A stretch of DNA of 34,529 nucleotides, taken from NCBI GenBank assembly GCA_017501225.1, contig JAFVXH010000012.1, forward strand, positions 1 to 34,529. Direction: 5' to 3'. The DNA is from Clostridia bacterium (GTDB taxonomy: Bacteria; Bacillota; Clostridia; Oscillospirales; CAG-272). Under the pieces are notes generated by a model. The model was not told the origin of the DNA, ran no database searches, and saw only the letters and a program-made list of their open reading frames with translations. This document shows, in pieces, positions 18,166 to 25,021 of the stretch (its first letter is position 1; every line of letters starts with the position of its first letter). The position numbers and the translations under genes are program-made.

Positions 18166-18254
18166 CTTTGATTCCCCGTTTTCCCTTGCGCCGGAAGGCA
18201 AAAAACGAAAGCATAGAAATGTTTTGGAATTTTTTATTTTTTTTCAAAAAGCCC

Positions 18255-18283
18255 TTGACAAAATATCCATTCCGTGATATAAT
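18255..18283 (+). promoter_or_regulatory. Consensus promoter of the tRNA pair
   Basis: TTGACA (18255-18260) and TATAAT (18278-18283), both perfect, with a 17-bp spacer, 30 bp before tRNA-Thr. Confidence 0.92.
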
Positions 18284-18313
18284 GTTCACGTTCCGATGCG
18301 GGCAGCACGTTCC

Positions 18314-18388
18314 GCTGGTGTGGCTCAATGGCAGAGCAGCTGATTTGTAATCAGCAGGTTGTTGGTTCGACTCCGATCACCAGCTCCA
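18314..18388 (+). tRNA. tRNA-Thr (anticodon TGT)
   Basis: A full cloverleaf. Acceptor GCTGGTG pairs with CACCAGC. Anticodon stem GCTGA/TCAGC encloses loop TTTGTAA with anticodon TGT, reading ACA and related Thr codons. T-arm GTTGG-TTCGACT-CCGAT is followed by an encoded 3' CCA. A GTCCACG/CGTGGAC hairpin (18393-18425) separates it from the next tRNA and may guide processing. Confidence 0.96.
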
Positions 18389-18433
18389 AATTGTCCACGG
18401 CTGTAAGGCTTCTGCATTCGTGGACGGTTATAT

Positions 18434-18519
18434 GGGAGATTTCCCGAGTGGCCAAAGGGGGCAGACTGTAAATCTGTTGCGTCTACGCTTCGGTGGTCCG
18501 AATCCACCATCTCCCACCA
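18434..18519 (+). tRNA. tRNA-Tyr (anticodon GTA)
   Basis: An 86-nt class II tRNA with a long variable arm. Acceptor GGGAGAT pairs with ATCTCCC. The anticodon loop CTGTAAA gives GTA. The variable stem lies around GCGTCTACGC, and the T-arm reads GGTGG-TCCGAAT-CCACC. The 3' ACCA is encoded. Cotranscribed with tRNA-Thr. Confidence 0.96.
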
Positions 18520-18520
18520 A

Positions 18521-18551
18521 AAATCTCCCCGGACGGAGTTCGGGGAGATTT
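18521..18551 (+). terminator. Terminator of the tRNA operon
   Basis: An 11-bp stem AAATCTCCCCG/CGGGGAGATTT (18521-18531, 18541-18551) is followed by TTACTTTTTC. It also forms the left end of the TTCAC-repeat element described next. Confidence 0.88.
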
Positions 18552-18700
18552 TTACTTTTTCACTTTTCACTCTTCACTTTTCACTTTTCACTCTTCACTT
18601 TTCACTAAATCCGTCCGAGGAGATTTTTGGCAAGGTTATAGGTAATAGTGAATAGTGAAGAAGTAAGGTAGCTTTTCGCTGAAGCGAAAAGCACTTTTTA
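18552..18700 (+). repeat. TTCAC-repeat intergenic element, copy 1
   Basis: A non-coding block with, in order, a minisatellite of TTTTCACT/CTTCACT units (18557-18606), a GGAGATTTTTGG segment, GGTAATAGTGAATAGTGAAG, and a hairpin GCTTTTCGCT/AGCGAAAAGC (18671-18680, 18683-18692) before a T-run. The same order occurs in inverted orientation at 28875-29061. It separates the tRNAs from the four-helix-bundle gene. Confidence 0.75.
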
Positions 18701-18767
18701 TTATATGGGTTGAAAAGTAATAGGTTATATGGTATTCATGGATTCACTTCAAAAGGAGGTATGTGAT

Positions 18768-19115
18768 ATGTCCGAAAGTCCTCTGATGATCAAGTCAAAA
18801 ACGTTTGCATTAGAGGTTATTCGTGTTTGCAAAGTACTGAGAGAGGCGAAGTGCGAAAGTGCGCTGATCAATCAGTTTTTGCGCGCGGGAACGAGCATTG
18901 GTGCGAATATTCGTGAAGCATTCTACGCTCACGGGAAAGCGGACTTCGTGGCAAAATTACAGATTGCTCTCAAGGAATGCTCTGAAACGGAGTATTGGCT
19001 TGAGCTTTTGATCGAAAGTGGATATTATCACGATCAAACAATTCTGGACAGATGTGTTGAAATAAAAAGAATTTTGATTGCGTCTATCAATACCGCAAAG
19101 GAAAACAAACAATGA
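18768..19115 (+). CDS. Four-helix-bundle protein (23S rRNA intervening-sequence protein family)
   Basis: A 115-residue, entirely helical protein. The start at 18768 follows AAAGGAGGT (18752-18760). The sequence matches the family first seen in rRNA intervening sequences: VIRVCKVLRE in helix 1, FLRAGTSIGANIREA (~36-50, the most conserved block), FVAKLQIALKECSETEYWLELL in helix 3, and IKRILIASI at the end. The biochemical role is unknown. Relatives are pentameric bundles, and one branch (Avd) serves diversity-generating retroelements, but no reverse transcriptase or template repeat is near. It stands alone behind a repeat element, suggesting an acquired gene. Confidence 0.85.
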   Translation: MSESPLMIKSKTFALEVIRVCKVLREAKCESALINQFLRAGTSIGANIREAFYAHGKADFVAKLQIALKECSETEYWLELLIESGYYHDQTILDRCVEIKRILIASINTAKENKQ

Positions 19116-19192
19116 TGCTGCAAACGCTTGATGATTGATCCAATACACAGGACCGCAACGGCGGCGCTTCCAGCTCAGCGTTACGTTACGGC

Positions 19193-19227
19193 AAAAGTCC
19201 AATTTGTCTTAAACAAATTGGACTTTT
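19193..19227 (+). terminator. Terminator after the four-helix-bundle gene
   Basis: A perfect 15-bp stem (19193-19207 with 19213-19227), loop CTTAA, ending in a T-run. Confidence 0.9.
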
Positions 19228-19242
19228 TTGTCGCTTCCTTTC

Positions 19243-19271
19243 TTGACGCGACTGCAAATTCGTGATACAAT
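19243..19271 (+). promoter_or_regulatory. Promoter of the hydrolase/fRMsr unit
   Basis: TTGACG (19243-19248) and TACAAT (19266-19271) with a 17-bp spacer, 36 bp before the hydrolase ATG. Confidence 0.82.
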
Positions 19272-19306
19272 AATGGTATCGATTATATCTTGGAAAGGAG
19301 CACCCC

Positions 19307-20251
19307 ATGCCGTTTGTTTGGATCGGCCTGGCACTTGCCGCAATCGCCATCTTGACCGTTGTCGCGTCCCGATGGGCGTTCGACATCACCTTTTATTCTC
19401 CGCACGGAGATCGGTACGATCCCCGCAGCATCCCCGCCGAAAAGCCCCAATACCAAGCCGTACGGGACAGGATGATCGCGATGGTGGACCGTATGGAAAA
19501 AATCCCCTGTGAGCGTGTGTACATCACCTCGCACGACGGCTTGCGTCTTGCGGCAAGATACTACCACGTAAAGGACGGAGCGCCCCTGGATATCTGCTTC
19601 CACGGATACCGCGGGCACGCCCTGCGCGATTTTTGCGGCGGTGCCATGGCAGGTATGGAAATGGGACATAACGTGCTGCTCATTGATGAGCGCGCGCACG
19701 GAGAAAGTCAGGGTAAGGTCATTTCCTTTGGCATCAAGGAGCGTATAGACTGCAAAAGCTGGATCGACTATGCGATCACGCGCTTCGGTGACGACGTCCC
19801 CATCCTCCTCTACGGCATCTCGATGGGAGGCGCTACCGTGCTGATGGCAAGCGGGCTCGAGCTGCCCGTCAACGTCAAGGGCATCGTCGCGGATTGCCCC
19901 TACTCCTCCCCGAAGGATATTATTCTGGACGTAGCCAAAAAGATGCACTATCCTTCGTGGGCAGTCTTCCCTCTCATCGCGCTGGGCGCGCGCCTGTTCG
20001 GCGGCTTTGACGTCTGTGCCGTTACGGCAGAGGAGGCGGTCAGGCACGCGACAGTCCCCATTCTCATCATGCACGGCGACGATGACCGCTTCGTTCCCGC
20101 ACACATGAGCGAGGGCGTACCTCACGCAAATCCACAGCTTGTCACCCGTCACCTGTTCGCAGATGCGGGACACGGGCTTTGCTATCTGACCGACAAGGAA
20201 AAATACATCGGTCTTGTACGCGATTTTTCTGAGCAGCTGGGATTGCTGTAA
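19307..20251 (+). CDS. Alpha/beta hydrolase with N-terminal membrane anchor
   Basis: A serine hydrolase of 314 residues. A hydrophobic segment at ~4-21 anchors it. The alpha/beta fold shows the oxyanion motif FHGYRG (98-103), IDERAHGES (~126-134), the nucleophile elbow YGISMGG with S172, the acid in HGDDDRFVP (D260), and the histidine in DAGHG (H289), a complete triad. It resembles the YqkD/BEM46-like group, whose natural substrates are mostly unknown, so only esterase/lipase-type hydrolysis is inferred. AAGGAG precedes the ATG. It is followed after 19 bp by the fRMsr gene. Confidence 0.88.
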   Translation: MPFVWIGLALAAIAILTVVASRWAFDITFYSPHGDRYDPRSIPAEKPQYQAVRDRMIAMVDRMEKIPCERVYITSHDGLRLAARYYHVKDGAPLDICFHGYRGHALRDFCGGAMAGMEMGHNVLLIDERAHGESQGKVISFGIKERIDCKSWIDYAITRFGDDVPILLYGISMGGATVLMASGLELPVNVKGIVADCPYSSPKDIILDVAKKMHYPSWAVFPLIALGARLFGGFDVCAVTAEEAVRHATVPILIMHGDDDRFVPAHMSEGVPHANPQLVTRHLFADAGHGLCYLTDKEKYIGLVRDFSEQLGLL

Positions 20252-20270
20252 CAATCCCGAAAGGAGCTTT

Positions 20271-20723
20271 ATGGAATCGAACACCTCACTTCTTGCCGAG
20301 CTTTCCGCGCTGACAAAGGGCGTTCCCCATCGCATCGCAAACCTTGCCAACGCCTCGGCACTACTCTTTGACAGATTGCCCGATCTGAATTGGGCAGGCT
20401 TTTATCTTTTGGAGGGCGATCGCCTGATCTTAGGTCCCTTTCAGGGCAAGCCCGCGTGCATTGAGATCCCCATGGGACGCGGCGTATGCGGAAGTGCCGC
20501 CGTTCAGGGAAAGACGCTGTGCGTCCCCAACGTTCACGACTTCCCGGGACATATCGCTTGCGATACCGCTTCGGCATCCGAGGTCGTCATTCCTATGTAC
20601 GCAAACGGCTCGCTCCTTGGGGTGCTTGATATCGACAGCCCGATATTGAACCGATTTTCCCCCACCGACGTAGAGATCCTGGAGGAATGCGTGCGCGTCC
20701 TGGAGCGTGCGCTCTCCGAGTAA
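20271..20723 (+). CDS. Free methionine-(R)-sulfoxide reductase (GAF-domain fRMsr)
   Basis: Reduces free L-methionine-(R)-sulfoxide to methionine. The start at 20271 follows AAAGGAGC. The 150 residues form a single GAF domain with WAGFYLL (41-47), LGPFQGKPAC, GRGVCG and HIACD. The three family cysteines correspond to C63, C73 and C97, so the resolving/catalytic set is complete; C84 is an additional cysteine. The segment SEVVIPMY (~103-110) and GVLDIDSP (~117-124) are also family-typical. It is cotranscribed with the alpha/beta hydrolase. An oxidative-stress role is likely but not shown by any visible regulatory site. Confidence 0.9.
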   Translation: MESNTSLLAELSALTKGVPHRIANLANASALLFDRLPDLNWAGFYLLEGDRLILGPFQGKPACIEIPMGRGVCGSAAVQGKTLCVPNVHDFPGHIACDTASASEVVIPMYANGSLLGVLDIDSPILNRFSPTDVEILEECVRVLERALSE

Positions 20724-20782
20724 ATCTTCGCAAAAGCGGTCAAAAAACGCAAAAAATATTTTCAGAACCGCCTCCCGCGCGC

Positions 20783-20811
20783 TTGATATTTGTCACATGC
20801 TGTGATATAAT
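20783..20811 (+). promoter_or_regulatory. Promoter of the deacetylase-larA-glycerate kinase operon
   Basis: TTGATA (20783-20788) and TATAAT (20806-20811) with a 17-bp spacer. The core is flanked by a GC-rich inverted repeat, GCCTCCCGCGC (20770-20780) and GCGCCGGGAGGC (20816-20827, one extra base), which could be an operator or a hairpin in the transcript. Confidence 0.82.
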
Positions 20812-20872
20812 GGAAGCGCCGGGAGGCTTTTTCTGTTTTGGAAATCCGTGCCTTGTCGGGAAGGAGGAATTT

Positions 20873-21664
20873 ATGCGCCGTTTCATTCGAGTTTTCACGC
20901 TTCTTTTGTGCTTGGCTCTCTGCCTTTCGGGGTGCGGAAGTGCCGTCGGCACGCTGGAGGAGCCGACGCAGGAATCCACTGCCCCCGACGTGCCTGCCAT
21001 GCGCCCGACGCGCCCACGTATCGCGCTGACCTTTGACGACGGGCCTCACAACGTGCGCACGCAGGACATTCTTGAAGAGCTTGCAAAATACGGCTATCAC
21101 GCCACGTTTTTCGTTGTCGGAAATCGCATCGACGGAACCGAGTACAACGGCAAAAAAACCATTCCCGTGATTCTGGACGGAGGGCATGAGATCGGCATTC
21201 ACGGCTATACGCACAGAACCGGCAGCGAGTACTACTACGATACCTGCTCGGACGAGATCTATCGTTATGAGATCGACAGCACGCTTGCGGCGATCCACGA
21301 GGTCGCACCCGATTACAACGTGCGCCTGATGCGCCCCGTAGGCGGCAGGATCACGCAGGATCGCGTAAGAACGAGCGACTATTCGATCATTCTCTGGAGC
21401 GTGGATTCCAACGACTGGAGATACAAAAATCCTGCGGGGGATGCAGATCAGATCAACGCCATCGTGGATAACATCATGGCGTCCTTGGAGGACGGCGACA
21501 TCGTGCTGATGCACGATATCTACGAAAATACATACGAGGCGGTGGTGCTTCTGCTCGCGCGCCTTGACGAAGCGGGCTATGACGTCGTCACGGTATCCGA
21601 GCTGCTTGGTGAGGAGCTGGAGCCCGGAAGGAGCTATTCCAAGGGTTATCCCATCGGAAAATAA
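20873..21664 (+). CDS. Polysaccharide deacetylase lipoprotein (NodB/CE4)
   Basis: Secreted carbohydrate esterase that probably removes N-acetyl groups from peptidoglycan or another glycan. The start at 20873 follows AAGGAGGAA and gives 263 residues. A basic N-terminus and hydrophobic stretch end in the lipobox LSGC (C21), so it is a lipoprotein. After a short linker the NodB domain shows TFDDGPH (D55/D56), HGYTH (H110, H114) forming the Asp-His-His metal site, RPVGGR (R154), a WSVDSNDW block (~175-182) and LMHD (H214). RPVGG replaces the more common RPPxG. It is first in the operon with larA and the glycerate kinase. Confidence 0.92.
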   Translation: MRRFIRVFTLLLCLALCLSGCGSAVGTLEEPTQESTAPDVPAMRPTRPRIALTFDDGPHNVRTQDILEELAKYGYHATFFVVGNRIDGTEYNGKKTIPVILDGGHEIGIHGYTHRTGSEYYYDTCSDEIYRYEIDSTLAAIHEVAPDYNVRLMRPVGGRITQDRVRTSDYSIILWSVDSNDWRYKNPAGDADQINAIVDNIMASLEDGDIVLMHDIYENTYEAVVLLLARLDEAGYDVVTVSELLGEELEPGRSYSKGYPIGK

Positions 21665-21683
21665 CAAAGAGAGAAGAAATTCT

Positions 21684-22973
21684 ATGAAAGAAATCTTATT
21701 CCCATACGGAAAAACCAAGAAATCCCATCTGTTTGACGAGCGCGAGCTGGCAGGGCTTCTGACCTCCTCCATCGAGGACTACGTTCCCACGGAGGAGGGA
21801 GATACGCTGATTGAGCAGGCGTTGGCAAATCCCGTCGGCTCCCCTCCCCTTTGTGAGCTTGCAAAGGGAAAGAACAATATCGTCATCATCGCAAGCGACC
21901 ACACGCGCCCCGTCCCCAGCAGGCTCATCATCCCGCCGATGCTGCGCGAGGTGCGCAAAGGCAATCCCGATGCCAAGATCACCATTCTGATCGCCACGGG
22001 CTGTCACCGCGGAACGACCAAGGATGAGCTGGTCGCAAAATTCGGTGCCGAGATCGTCGCGCACGAGCATATCGTCATCCATGACTGTGACGAGCGCGAA
22101 AATCTCGTTAACATCGGCACACTACCGTCAGGCGGTGCATGCGAGATCAACCGTCTTGCCATTGACGCCGATCTTCTCATCTCGGAGGGCTTTATCGAGC
22201 CGCATTTCTTCGCGGGTTATTCGGGCGGACGCAAGAGCGTGCTCCCGGGTGTGGCAGGCAGATCCACGGTGCTTGCCAACCACTGCTCGGAATTCATTGC
22301 CGACGAGCACGCGCGCACGGGGATCCTGGAGGGCAACCCCATTCACCGCGACATGGTATGGGCGGCAAAGCAAGCAAATCTGAAATTTATCGTCAACGTC
22401 GTTCTCAATGCCGAGAAGGAGGTCATCTTCGCCACAGCGGGCGATCCCTTCGCGGCGCACGGCGCGGGAACCGAATTTCTTTCCTCGCTCTGCGGCGTCG
22501 ACGCAGTGGATGCCGACATCGTCATCACCACCAACGGAGGCTACCCCCTCGATCAGAACATGTATCAGGCGGTCAAGGGCATGACGGCGGCAGAGGCAAC
22601 CGTGAGGTCGGGCGGCGTCATCATCATGCTCGCGGCATCGGGTGACGGCATCGGCGGCGATCATTTTTACCATCAGCTCGCAGATGAGCCCGACATCGAC
22701 AAAACGATGCGCATCTTTCTTTCGCGCGACCGCGGACAGACCGTGCCCGATCAGTGGCAGACGCAGATCCTTCTGCGCATCCTGCAGCACGCGCACGTGG
22801 TCTACGTGTCGGAAATGCCCGACGATACCGTCAGGAGCATGCACATGCATCCCGCGCACTCGATTGATGGCGCATTGAAGCTCGCAAAGCAGCTCCTTGG
22901 CAAGGAGCAGGTCAGGATCGCCGCCATTCCGGACGGCGTTTCCGTCATTGTCAAAGCAAAAAAGGAAGGTTGA
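21684..22973 (+). CDS. larA: LarA-family nickel-pincer 2-hydroxyacid racemase
   Basis: A 429-residue homologue of lactate racemase, which inverts 2-hydroxyacids by hydride transfer on a nickel-pincer cofactor bound to a lysine. The start at 21684 follows AGAGAGAAG. The key residues fall at the same numbers as in the Lactiplantibacillus enzyme: D72 and R75 in DHTRP, H108 in ATGCHRGT, H174 and K184 in IEPHFFAGYSGGRKS, and H200 in LANH. YPLDQNMYQAVKG (~293-305) supplies the expected Gln and Lys. The active site is therefore intact. The cofactor genes larB/C/E are not in the window. The family also includes racemases for malate and other hydroxyacids. The adjacent glycerate kinase raises the possibility that glycerate is the substrate here. 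Confidence 0.88.
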   Translation: MKEILFPYGKTKKSHLFDERELAGLLTSSIEDYVPTEEGDTLIEQALANPVGSPPLCELAKGKNNIVIIASDHTRPVPSRLIIPPMLREVRKGNPDAKITILIATGCHRGTTKDELVAKFGAEIVAHEHIVIHDCDERENLVNIGTLPSGGACEINRLAIDADLLISEGFIEPHFFAGYSGGRKSVLPGVAGRSTVLANHCSEFIADEHARTGILEGNPIHRDMVWAAKQANLKFIVNVVLNAEKEVIFATAGDPFAAHGAGTEFLSSLCGVDAVDADIVITTNGGYPLDQNMYQAVKGMTAAEATVRSGGVIIMLAASGDGIGGDHFYHQLADEPDIDKTMRIFLSRDRGQTVPDQWQTQILLRILQHAHVVYVSEMPDDTVRSMHMHPAHSIDGALKLAKQLLGKEQVRIAAIPDGVSVIVKAKKEG

Positions 22974-22976
22974 ATT

Positions 22977-24119
22977 ATGAAAGTAACCGTTGCAATCGAC
23001 TCCTTTAAGGGAAGCCTTTCCACCTTTGAGGCGGGAGAAGCGATCAAGGAGGGCGTCCTTCGCGTCTTTTCCGACGCGGACGTGCGCATCTCTCCCTTAG
23101 CAGACGGCGGCGAGGGCACGATGGATGCCATCGTATCCGCCGCGGGCGGCATCGTTCACACCATCCCCGTGTGCGGCCCCTTGGGTGAGCACGTCAGGGG
23201 CTATTACGGATATATTCCGAAAACCGAAACCGCGGTGATCGAGATCTCGGCGGCGGCAGGCATTCCCCTGATCCCCAAGGAAGCGCGCGATCCAATGCGC
23301 ACGACCACCTACGGCGTGGGCGAATTGATCGCGGACGCCATAAGGAAGGGATGCCGCAAATTCATCATAGGGCTTGGCGGCAGTGCCACCAACGACGGCG
23401 GCATCGGTATGCTCACCGCGCTCGGCTTTGAATTCCTGAACGCACAGGGCGCGCCCGTTTCCCTTGGCGGCAAGGGACTTGCCGAGCTCGCCTCCATCCG
23501 TACGGACGGAGCGCTCCCCAATCTTTCGGAGTGCGAATTCCTCGTGGCGTGCGACGTCAAGAATCCGCTTTGCGGAGAGAACGGATGCAGTGCGGTCTAC
23601 GGTCCGCAAAAGGGCGCGACGCCCGAGGTCATCAAAGCAATGGACGCATCCCTTGCGCGTTATGCGGAGCTGACGCAAGAGGTCCTGCCGCAATCGAATG
23701 CCAACACCGAGGGGGCCGGGGCTGCGGGTGGATTGGGATTTGCATTCCTTTCCTATCTCGGTGCCAAGCTGCAATCAGGTGTCGAGCTCGTGACGCAACA
23801 AACGGGGCTTGAGGAGCTGATCCGGGACGCCGACGTCGTCGTGACGGGCGAGGGGCGCCTGGACGGGCAGTCCTATATGGGGAAAGCGCCCATCGGCGTC
23901 GCGAGGCTTGCCAAGAAATACGAAAAGCCCGTGGTCGCATTTTCGGGCTGCGTTGCAAGCGGCGCAGGTCTTTGCAACGAGCACGGGATCGACGCGTTCT
24001 TCCCGATCCTGCGCACCCCCTGCACGCTGGAGGAAGCAATGGACTGTGACAACGCACACAGCAATCTCGCCGACACCGCTGAGCAGGTCTTCCGCCTGAT
24101 CGGAGCGTGGAGGGGATAA
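22977..24119 (+). CDS. Glycerate kinase (GlxK/GarK family)
   Basis: Phosphorylates D-glycerate with ATP to a phosphoglycerate (2-phosphoglycerate in characterised members), feeding lower glycolysis. The 380 residues match the GlxK/GarK type: AIDSFKGSLS at the N-terminus, PLADGGEGT (~40-48), GLGGSATNDGGIGM (~129-142), an acidic FLVACDVKNPLCGENG block (~183-198), GAGAAGGLGFA and VTGEGRLDGQS (~293-303). It starts 3 bp after larA, so the two are surely cotranscribed and probably translationally coupled. It is the last gene before the terminator at 24179-24210. Confidence 0.93.
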   Translation: MKVTVAIDSFKGSLSTFEAGEAIKEGVLRVFSDADVRISPLADGGEGTMDAIVSAAGGIVHTIPVCGPLGEHVRGYYGYIPKTETAVIEISAAAGIPLIPKEARDPMRTTTYGVGELIADAIRKGCRKFIIGLGGSATNDGGIGMLTALGFEFLNAQGAPVSLGGKGLAELASIRTDGALPNLSECEFLVACDVKNPLCGENGCSAVYGPQKGATPEVIKAMDASLARYAELTQEVLPQSNANTEGAGAAGGLGFAFLSYLGAKLQSGVELVTQQTGLEELIRDADVVVTGEGRLDGQSYMGKAPIGVARLAKKYEKPVVAFSGCVASGAGLCNEHGIDAFFPILRTPCTLEEAMDCDNAHSNLADTAEQVFRLIGAWRG

Positions 24120-24120
24120 G

Positions 24121-24167
24121 AAAAAGCAGATAGGCATTACTCTGTTGTTCTTAACGGAGAAATAGTA
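24121..24167 (+). repeat. Left copy of a 47-bp imperfect inverted repeat
   Basis: Identical at 37 of 47 positions, without gaps, to the reverse complement of 25089-25135. Conservation is concentrated in two blocks, AAAAAGCAGATAGRC and TGTTCTTARCGGAGAAAT, on either side of a diverged 10-bp middle. In one frame both copies read KADR....VL.GEI, with synonymous differences at the R and I codons, which suggests descent from the end of a coding sequence. Confidence 0.6.
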
Positions 24168-24178
24168 GGCGCAAAATT

Positions 24179-24210
24179 TCTGCAGAGAAAATACTTGTTT
24201 TCTCTGCAGA
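24179..24210 (+). terminator. Terminator of the deacetylase-larA-glycerate kinase operon
   Basis: A perfect 13-bp stem TCTGCAGAGAAAA/TTTTCTCTGCAGA (24179-24191, 24198-24210), 6-nt loop, followed by TTTTT. A promoter-like sequence begins in its loop. Confidence 0.9.
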
Positions 24211-24223
24211 TTTTTGATATAAT
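24195..24223 (+). promoter_or_regulatory. Promoter-like sequence nested in the terminator
   Basis: TTGTTT (24195-24200, in the loop and descending arm of the hairpin) and a perfect TATAAT (24218-24223) are 17 bp apart. It would transcribe across the MITE-like repeat toward the AT-rich orphan gene. Confidence 0.5.
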
Positions 24224-24236
24224 GGTGTTAGCGCAA

Positions 24237-24348
24237 AAGCCTCTCCCATCGGGAGAGGTGGCGGCGTAGCCGACGGAGAGGGCAAATGGTCGCAATGATG
24301 TCCCCTCTCACCCGACTCCGTCGGGAGCTCTCCCAGAGGGAGAGCCTT
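24237..24348. repeat. MITE-like palindromic repeat
   Basis: About 112 bp with near-matching inverted ends AAGCCTCTCCC and GGGAGAGCCTT. Each end forms its own hairpin (24240-24258; 24328-24344). A long-range stem CCGACGGAG/CTCCGTCGG (24270-24278, 24316-24324) brings them together. No coding capacity. From memory it resembles a family of intergenic repeats scattered through gut Clostridia; a genome search would confirm this. Confidence 0.75.
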
Positions 24349-24454
24349 AGGATGCGCTCAACAATAGGGGTATGGGCTTTGCCCGATGCGTTTGTTAAAC
24401 AAAGGCGAAACTGGCGATAAAACAGAAAATACGTATAGGATTGAAGAAATAATT

Positions 24455-24928
24455 ATGTTACTATCAAATTATGATTTTTATGACATATATTGGTCTATTG
24501 TTTTGATGCGATCAAACAGTCTGAAATATGACTATGCCGTGTCAAATGCAATCAAAGATGTGATCGATACCAAGCAAAAAGATAACACGGTTGAGATGAA
24601 TATTATCCGTAATACTTTGTCCGAGGTCAATGAACTAAAAGAATATGAAGAATGGCAATGGGTACAGATTAAAAATGTTTATACATATGGTGTCAAAATT
24701 ATAAAAGATGATTTTGCATATCAAATTCTTTCCGTTATGTTTGAAGAGTTATTAAATTGCTTAAAAGAACCCAATCCAGATAGAATTTACGATTTAAAAG
24801 ACGCCCTGCATAATATACCTGTTATTCTTGCTGATGGAAATAAGCATAGTAAAAAGCTAATTGCTCATGAAATATCCTTTTACCGAAGAAAATGGAATAA
24901 ACACTTTTTGAAAGGTTTAATAAAATAG
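24455..24928 (+). CDS. Orphan AT-rich hypothetical protein
   Basis: A 157-residue acidic, helix-rich protein that I do not recognise. It has no signal peptide or clear membrane span. Notable stretches are YDFYDIYWSIVLMRSN at the N-terminus, EYEEWQWVQIKNVYTYGVK in the middle, and a basic FYRRKWNKHFLKGLIK end. The start is uncertain: ATG 24455 is preferred because the protein-like sequence begins there, but an in-frame ATG at 24386 exists and neither has a strong ribosome binding site. Base composition and codon use (many aaa, tat, att) differ sharply from the GC-rich genes around it, indicating transfer. It lies between a MITE-like repeat and a terminator, inside the inverted-repeat-bounded segment. 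Confidence 0.7.
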   Translation: MLLSNYDFYDIYWSIVLMRSNSLKYDYAVSNAIKDVIDTKQKDNTVEMNIIRNTLSEVNELKEYEEWQWVQIKNVYTYGVKIIKDDFAYQILSVMFEELLNCLKEPNPDRIYDLKDALHNIPVILADGNKHSKKLIAHEISFYRRKWNKHFLKGLIK

Positions 24929-24950
24929 TTTGCCAAATCAATATTGCGAA

Positions 24951-24984
24951 AACCCCAACAGACTTTTAAAAATCTGTTGGGGTT
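24951..24984 (+). terminator. Terminator of the orphan AT-rich gene
   Basis: A 12-bp stem AACCCCAACAGA/TCTGTTGGGGTT (24951-24962, 24973-24984) with a 10-nt A/T loop, followed by ACTTATTTG. Confidence 0.88.
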
Positions 24985-25021
24985 ACTTATTTGTTTACTG
25001 CGGATCAATTTTTTCTTATCC

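Noticed and set aside
18557..18606. TTCAC repeats as a CRISPR array
   Set aside because: Units are 7-10 bp without unique spacers, so this is a minisatellite.
18768..19115. Four-helix-bundle protein as an Avd of a diversity-generating retroelement
   Set aside because: No reverse transcriptase, template repeat or variable repeat is present nearby.
24386..24454. Longer start for the orphan AT-rich gene
   Set aside because: The extra 23 codons lie in the flank of the MITE-like repeat and look unlike the rest of the protein, although this start cannot be excluded.
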